NCBI GenBank assembly: GCA_034769895.1
Contig: CM068371.1
Span: 407,571,969-407,635,968 of the forward strand
DNA: 64,000 bases
Direction of reading: 5' to 3'
Source of the DNA: Magicicada septendecula
Lineage: Eukaryota > Arthropoda > Insecta > Hemiptera > Cicadidae
Positions 57,082-64,000 of this stretch are shown here, piece after piece; within the stretch, counting starts at the first letter, position 1, and each line of letters starts with the position of its first letter. The notes beneath the pieces were generated by a model. The model was not told where the DNA came from, ran no database searches, and saw only the letters and a program-made list of their open reading frames with translations. Position numbers and translations under genes: made by a program.

Positions 57082-58321
57082 ATATTTTTACTATGGTAAA
57101 AATACGACTTTACTGTGGTAATTAGATATCAGTCAAGTTTAAGAAAAAATTCTCAAATATTATGCACAACCAAACAAAATTAAAGAAAGCTTTGTTTCTG
57201 GGTGCAGAGACGTAAATAGCCAAGTAGGAAAGAAAAGCACACAGCAGAAATCAAAGGCCATTATGCACTGATTAAATAATCCAAGTAAGAAACATACCAG
57301 CATACAGAAACATCCCACTGTAGGAGTTGGGTTTACTGCAAGGTGAGCTGTGAAGCAGGTGACTAGAATATGTGAAGCACATTAAGTGTTTCAGTGGCTT
57401 GTCCTTTATATGAATAGGCGAGGGTAATGATTTTATGTTGGTTTCACACATTGTCACTACACTTTTTTCACTGCTTTTGACGTAAATTATAATACTAAAA
57501 AAAGCACTTGTCAAGAACTTTCTTTACATTTTGTATAACACTTTTGATGACTTCTTTGTAAAAATTTTACCAATAAAAATCTTAGTACTCCAAGTCAGTA
57601 GTATTATAGTTGGTTAATCAACGGACACGTCATGGACAACAAAATCCAACAGTATTTATACTGGTCAGAAAAGTTTCTATTATTTGCTATCGCAAAGTGG
57701 ATTATCTGTGGTGGCACAAAAAGGAAACACCCAGGGTCGCCACCCACACTTGATGGATGGCATGTGGGAGCCATATCACATTTCCCACAGACAACGGAGA
57801 CCCTAAAAAACTACTTACCAGAAGACGAGGCAGACCAAGTCCGTTTAGGCAGATGCACGAGCACAGGCTAGGTCACGAGCACGAGCTAGGGTTTGGTGAC
57901 AAATAAAAATGTTTAAACTATCATCATTAACTTTGTATTATCAAACACAACATTCAAAACACATTACTGTCCCACATAATATGGTTTTTTTAACATTCAA
58001 CAGTATTGCTTCCAAAAATTAACAAATTCTATGCACTCTCATTAATCTCCAACTACAAATTTTCTTTTCTATTTTTTTAAAATCATCAAATACTAAACAC
58101 TTTGAACCACAACAATTACTAAATCAAAACAGTTACGATACAGTTAAAAAAAAATTACTGTAAGCATTATGCTTTCTTCAAAATGAACATTTCTGTTATA
58201 ATATTAAAGTACGATACATTGTATACACAGCTCACTTTGGGCCCACAGTCTTCAGAACAGTTTACCAACACTTTATGGGCATATCTCTTTGTTCTCTATG
58301 TGTAAATTCTCTCTCTCTTGA

Positions 58322-58363
58322 ATGCACGCACACGCGTGCACGCGCGCGCGCACACACACACAC
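58322..58363. repeat. Alternating purine-pyrimidine tract (CA/CG/TG)
   Basis: About 42 bp of strictly alternating bases with a GCGCGCGCGC core flanked by CA repeats, a sequence type that readily forms Z-DNA. The ORF of 61 codons beginning here is a by-product. Confidence 0.85.
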
Positions 58364-58484
58364 AGACTCCATCAAAAATATTTTTAGATGCCAATTCCTT
58401 ATTGATTATAATTTATGTCCACTCATACCTCTTGTTGGAGTTTATATATAATAAAGTTAATTATACATGGTGTGGCATCTGGCA

Positions 58485-58501
58485 TCTCTCTCTCTCTCTC
58501 T
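58485..58501. repeat. (TC)n microsatellite
   Basis: Eight uninterrupted TC repeats. Confidence 0.85.
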
Positions 58502-60548
58502 GACTGGTGTTAACCAAAGATCATGTCACCTCTCTGTGCAATCGTCCAATTTTGAATTTTTCCCTGTCCCCTGCATTTCACATTTCTCCCACAATCTTTA
58601 TTAAATACTTTTGAGTTTTAAATGATTACTTTTAGAATTTCACATCAGGGATATCTACCAATCACTCAATCTTTCACTCACGACTGTTTCACAAATGTCA
58701 CATCCTTGGTTTATGTCTGCATTACAATTTCCAAAGGTTCCCTGTCTCACACTTTTATCCCGTTCACTCCTTGGAACTAACTGAGTGTTTTCAAATCAAT
58801 TTAAATATGCCAACACACGTTTAAAGGTCTTCATAAACTTAATCTTGCTTCGCTAAGCAGGAAAGTCTATGCTCTTTCATGCCACAACCAAGAGAAGAAA
58901 AGAGAAGTACAGTAGTCAGCCACATTATCACATGTCGTGACCTTTACACGACACTATTCCATTACCATACTTGATCTTGTTGGCTTCACTAAAAGTTTTG
59001 TTCCATCTGTTATCTCAAAACAGCACCATTTTCACAAATTTTGGCTGCCACTTGCTAATTCTGTTCGTATGATAAACGGTGAACCGCTTCTTTTGTGGAA
59101 ACACTGTCCTGAACCATGCGAGTCGATGTCAGGACAAACCATTACGTTGCTTCATCCTCACTTTCATTTTAACTTATCAATATAAGCAATGCGCATCTCA
59201 GTAAGTTTAATGACATCTTTTTTAGACCCATTTATTAATATTTTCTTTCAATTTACTTATTATTTTCTTTCTGCATTCACACACACTATTCATATAACTT
59301 TGTTGAATAGTTCCCAATTACGAGATTCTTAGTTATTTGAGAAACTTCAATTCACATTTTCTACTCATTTTGATAAATTCACAGGAGTCTGGATGTTTAC
59401 AATACACACAAAAATTCAGCAACTTATAGACTTTATTTAAATAGTTCACAAATTATGCATTGAAAAATAACACAGAGCACAATAAATACAATTGCTACAA
59501 AGCAACAACACTAACTTTCAATATTAATTAATAAGGTTGTGACATTTGAGTCTTCAAATACGTTAAGCTGCAAAAAACGAATTTCTACCACTGACAAGGT
59601 ATATAAAACAATTTGTAGGCTATGATTTCTAAAATAAAGAAAATAATTTACTTAAAATAACTATAATAACTGTCATGTGATCGTTCTGTCTTAAAGCTAT
59701 ATACTTTTTGCCTAAGTGGCAGTTTCTATATTATTTTTTATTCATTTAAGATGTATAATGAACTCTGAAGTCATACTTTGTACCAGATGTCCAAAAACAG
59801 TTACAAAGGTGAGTCTAAACATTTCGTAATAAAATCATATAACAAGAACGGTGTTAAAAATGTAGCAAATAACACCTAAACTTTACATGGAGTGTAAACT
59901 AGACACCATGTAATAAGTATGTGGCAGCTGATACTGATTTTACATAGTGGTTACAGCTGACAGTTACAGACAACATTTCACATGAATTCTATATTGAAAT
60001 CAATAAATCCAATCATTTAACTAAAAATTACTTTGACACAGGTGGCAACTTGACTTAGATGTTTATGTGCACATAATTAAAATTGCTTAATCAGAAAGAA
60101 AATTATTTTTATTATTCCTTGACATAGTATAGGCTTCTTCTCCCCCATCACAGATAATAGGTCTGTTGGCTTCTTCCAGCATTAATTATCCTACCAAATC
60201 CTTGAGGGTCTTCCAACATTTTTGTTACCTGTGAGTCTACAATAATGAATTCACTGGGGGATACTGTAATCCTACATCCTATTCAGATAAGACATTCAAT
60301 TGACACTTATTTCACAGGTTTTATTGTAAATATATAGTATTTTATTACGATAAAATTCTTCATTTCACTATCTATCCTCATGTAGCCCATGACAGCTTGC
60401 TGCAACTTAATTTGTGTCAAGATTTGTGTCTTGGATACAACTCATATCTGCGTCAGAAGCAAAGAGTCCCTGCTGTATAGCAGAATTGGGACTATTGTTG
60501 ACTTAAAAATTTGAACTGAGTCCATTTTGTCTGAGAGCTCTTTTTTAT

Positions 60549-60563
60549 ACACACACACACACA
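60549..60563. repeat. (AC)n microsatellite
   Basis: Seven uninterrupted AC repeats. Confidence 0.85.
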
Positions 60564-61975
60564 TGGCTTGAAACTTAGCATACTGTTTATATCACTGTGA
60601 AGCTGACACTCAATTAATGTCGTTTACTGGTATTCTTCATTCAGGAAATTTTTGCTATAAAAACGCATATTCTGGTACACACTAAAGAATGCTACTGTTC
60701 TTGTTTTCTCTGTTGATATCCTGCACTGCAGGATTATGGTAAACCCTGAATTATTAATAGAGTACTTCAGTTTGCCACCTGAGTCCTCTATACACAACAC
60801 GTTATCAGTATACAACAAATACAATATTCATATTACTATTTCTTTCCAGTATAAACTGATCTTACATATTGGCCTTCTGGTCTAACACATTGTATCAACT
60901 CTCTTGAAATACATCAATGTGCACATAAAAAGTGTAGAGGCTTCTCTAATCCTTTGACTTACTGGAATTGTTTTGTTGCTTAGTTCTAACTACATATAAT
61001 AATCCTTGGTTACATGTAAATTTCTGATGCACCCTACAAGATGTTGTGAATAACTTGACACAGAGAGCATTACAGCACATAGTACATCATTAACATACGT
61101 TTTAATTCAAGATACTGTGAGCACTGCTCAAAAATGTTTACACACCAGATAAGGAATGGCCTGACTTTTAGTTTAATTATGCCATGCAATGTTTTTGTTT
61201 TGCTTTGCATTTAACAGTTCTACTTAATCTTAACCTTGTTAGAAAAATGTTAAGTCTTAGGAGAATAGTAACAAAAACTTACAAAATATAAATGAACATA
61301 ATCATTATCTTCAGCAAGAATTAAGCTAAAAATGTTGATAGATGAACCAAAGTTGGTAAAAATGGTCACAAGCAGATAGACCGGAGCAGATGGTCACTCC
61401 AATGCTTCTTCGGACGCCCTGCAACCCTCGGCTTATATAAGTGAATGTAATGTTCACCAAATTAAAACCAGTTTTAATAATTAAGAAATTATTCAGTTTA
61501 ACAACCAACTTTGGTCAGCGTGACATGTGAAAATGCTTGCACAGTGATTAGCATAAGGGAACTTGCACATTGCATTAAAAAATAATGATTAAATTGGCAC
61601 CAAGAAAACAACTGCCAGTTTAAAGGTGTCAAAGATTTTGAAAAATAACATAAAAATACACATATTCATAAAAGTTCTAACTCAACTGTGAGTATTTATG
61701 TGTACTGTATTGTGTTTTAAGTAAGGTATACAATGACAAAACGTTAAAAGGAATGTTACAAAAACACAAATAAATCACAATTGCATTGAAAACCATTGCT
61801 TAATAAGAAAACTACAAGAAATAAGTGTATAATACTTACAACACTAATGCCTATGGTATTTAATCACATTTTATAAGTTCTACCACAAACTGAATAACAG
61901 ATAGTGTTTTGAGTTGTAGTGAAGAGACTTATATAACCACAAGGCCTTATAAAGTCGCACATTTTGTTAGGATGT

Positions 61976-63776
<1,801 letters not shown>

Positions 63777-63819
63777 GGATTACTCGAGTTTCGACACCAA
63801 CGGTGTCATCATCAGATCC
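63777..63819 (-). ncRNA. Hammerhead-ribozyme-like motif (Penelope-type, short stem III)
   Basis: Minus strand, 5' to 3': stem I GGAU (63819-63816), core CUGAUGA (63815-63809), one extra U (63808), stem II GACACC-GUU-GGUGUC, core GAAA (63792-63789), short palindromic stem III in ACUCGAGU, cleavage triplet GUA (63783-63781), stem I AUCC (63780-63777). All conserved core bases are present and stem I closes with 4 bp. The predicted cut is after 63781. Very short stem III is the form reported for Penelope-like elements, where dimers are active. The extra U between A9 and stem II is unusual and may reduce or abolish activity. No other ribozyme copy is in the window. Confidence 0.6.
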
Positions 63820-64000
63820 AATATGATTAAGGTTAAAACATCATTTATCAATGTATATTCATCTCGTCAAATATTTAAAAAAAAACAACACATACATTGC
63901 ACAAAATAATAAATAGTTAACACATATTAAAACGAAATAACAATGAATGAAAAACAACATGCGGCCGTCACGAACCTGTACAGGAACGCTCCCACGGTAA
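63820..64000. other. Window end, no recognisable gene
   Basis: AT-rich, then a short GC-richer end (from 63959) that could be the edge of a further feature outside the window. Confidence 0.4.

Larger units (their letters stand above)
54084..57085 (+). mobile_element. LTR retrotransposon with both LTRs and TSD, nearly without pol
   Basis: Target-site copies ATAT lie at 54084-54087 and 57082-57085 around LTRs that begin TGTTACGA and end CGTAACA/CATAACA. Internal order is tRNA-Leu PBS, gag with zinc knuckle, protease, a short tail, PPT. The body is 2994 bp; RT, RNase H and integrase are deleted. Confidence 0.92.
57086..61975. other. AT-rich DNA without a recognisable gene
   Basis: Contains short microsatellites and a TATA-like GGCTTATATAAG near 61431, but no ORF above 82 codons and no domain I know. 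The plus-strand ORFs at 57632 and 58937 look like chance. Confidence 0.5.

Noticed and set aside
58937..59185. 82-codon ORF and the 79-codon ORF at 57632
   Set aside because: Isolated, no domain, AT-rich surroundings; expected by chance in nearly 7 kb.

Overview
This is eukaryotic repeat DNA, most likely from an insect or another arthropod. The evidence is AT-rich sequence, intron-type splice sites, two hAT transposons, insect-style LTR retrotransposons (PBSs matching initiator-Met and Leu tRNAs), long CA/TG microsatellites, and no prokaryotic gene organisation. I see no convincing host protein-coding gene. All coordinates and motifs were read by eye; similarities to families are recognition, not database results.

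1-39196: six complete head-to-tail copies of a ~6.47-kb unit (starts 1, 6469, 12941, 19407, 25868, 32335) plus 396 bp of a seventh. The array continues past the left edge. Each unit has the parts of an LTR element that encodes only Gag: a TATA-like box, an ~80-bp minisatellite, a hairpin carrying AATAAA signals, an initiator-tRNA-Met PBS, a short leader ORF ending at a perfect splice donor, and a 573-599-codon Gag-like ORF (capsid-like domain, basic region, very acidic tail). The first 339 Gag codons contain no Met. An intron of exactly 191 nt would join the leader ORF to Gag in frame. No protease, reverse transcriptase or integrase is present. The 3' part of the unit holds a cluster of strong hairpins. 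The copies are mosaics, and only unit 3 has both the upstream ATG and no internal stop within the capsid and acidic region.

39197-45081: AT-rich flank holding a complete but dead hAT element (40395-43588) with 8-bp target-site duplications and a ZMYM1-like transposase remnant.

45082-49330: 5' part of a Ty3/Gypsy-type LTR element with an intact coiled-coil Gag (803 aa), then protease and the start of RT. A canonical -1 frameshift signal (UUUAAAC, 6-nt spacer, H-type pseudoknot) lies at the gag/pol overlap. Pol carries a 1-nt frameshift and is cut off early in RT.

49331-54083: small inverted-repeat element, a decayed minus-strand hAT (ZBED5/SCAND3-like), and minus-strand LTR-element debris.

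54088-57081: an LTR element bounded on both sides (473-bp and 391-bp LTRs, 4-bp TSD, tRNA-Leu PBS, PPT) with decayed gag-protease and almost no pol.

57086-64000: AT-rich DNA without recognisable genes. It has microsatellites (including 142 uninterrupted TG repeats) and, at 63777-63819 on the minus strand, a near-complete minimal hammerhead ribozyme of the kind carried by Penelope-like retroelements.
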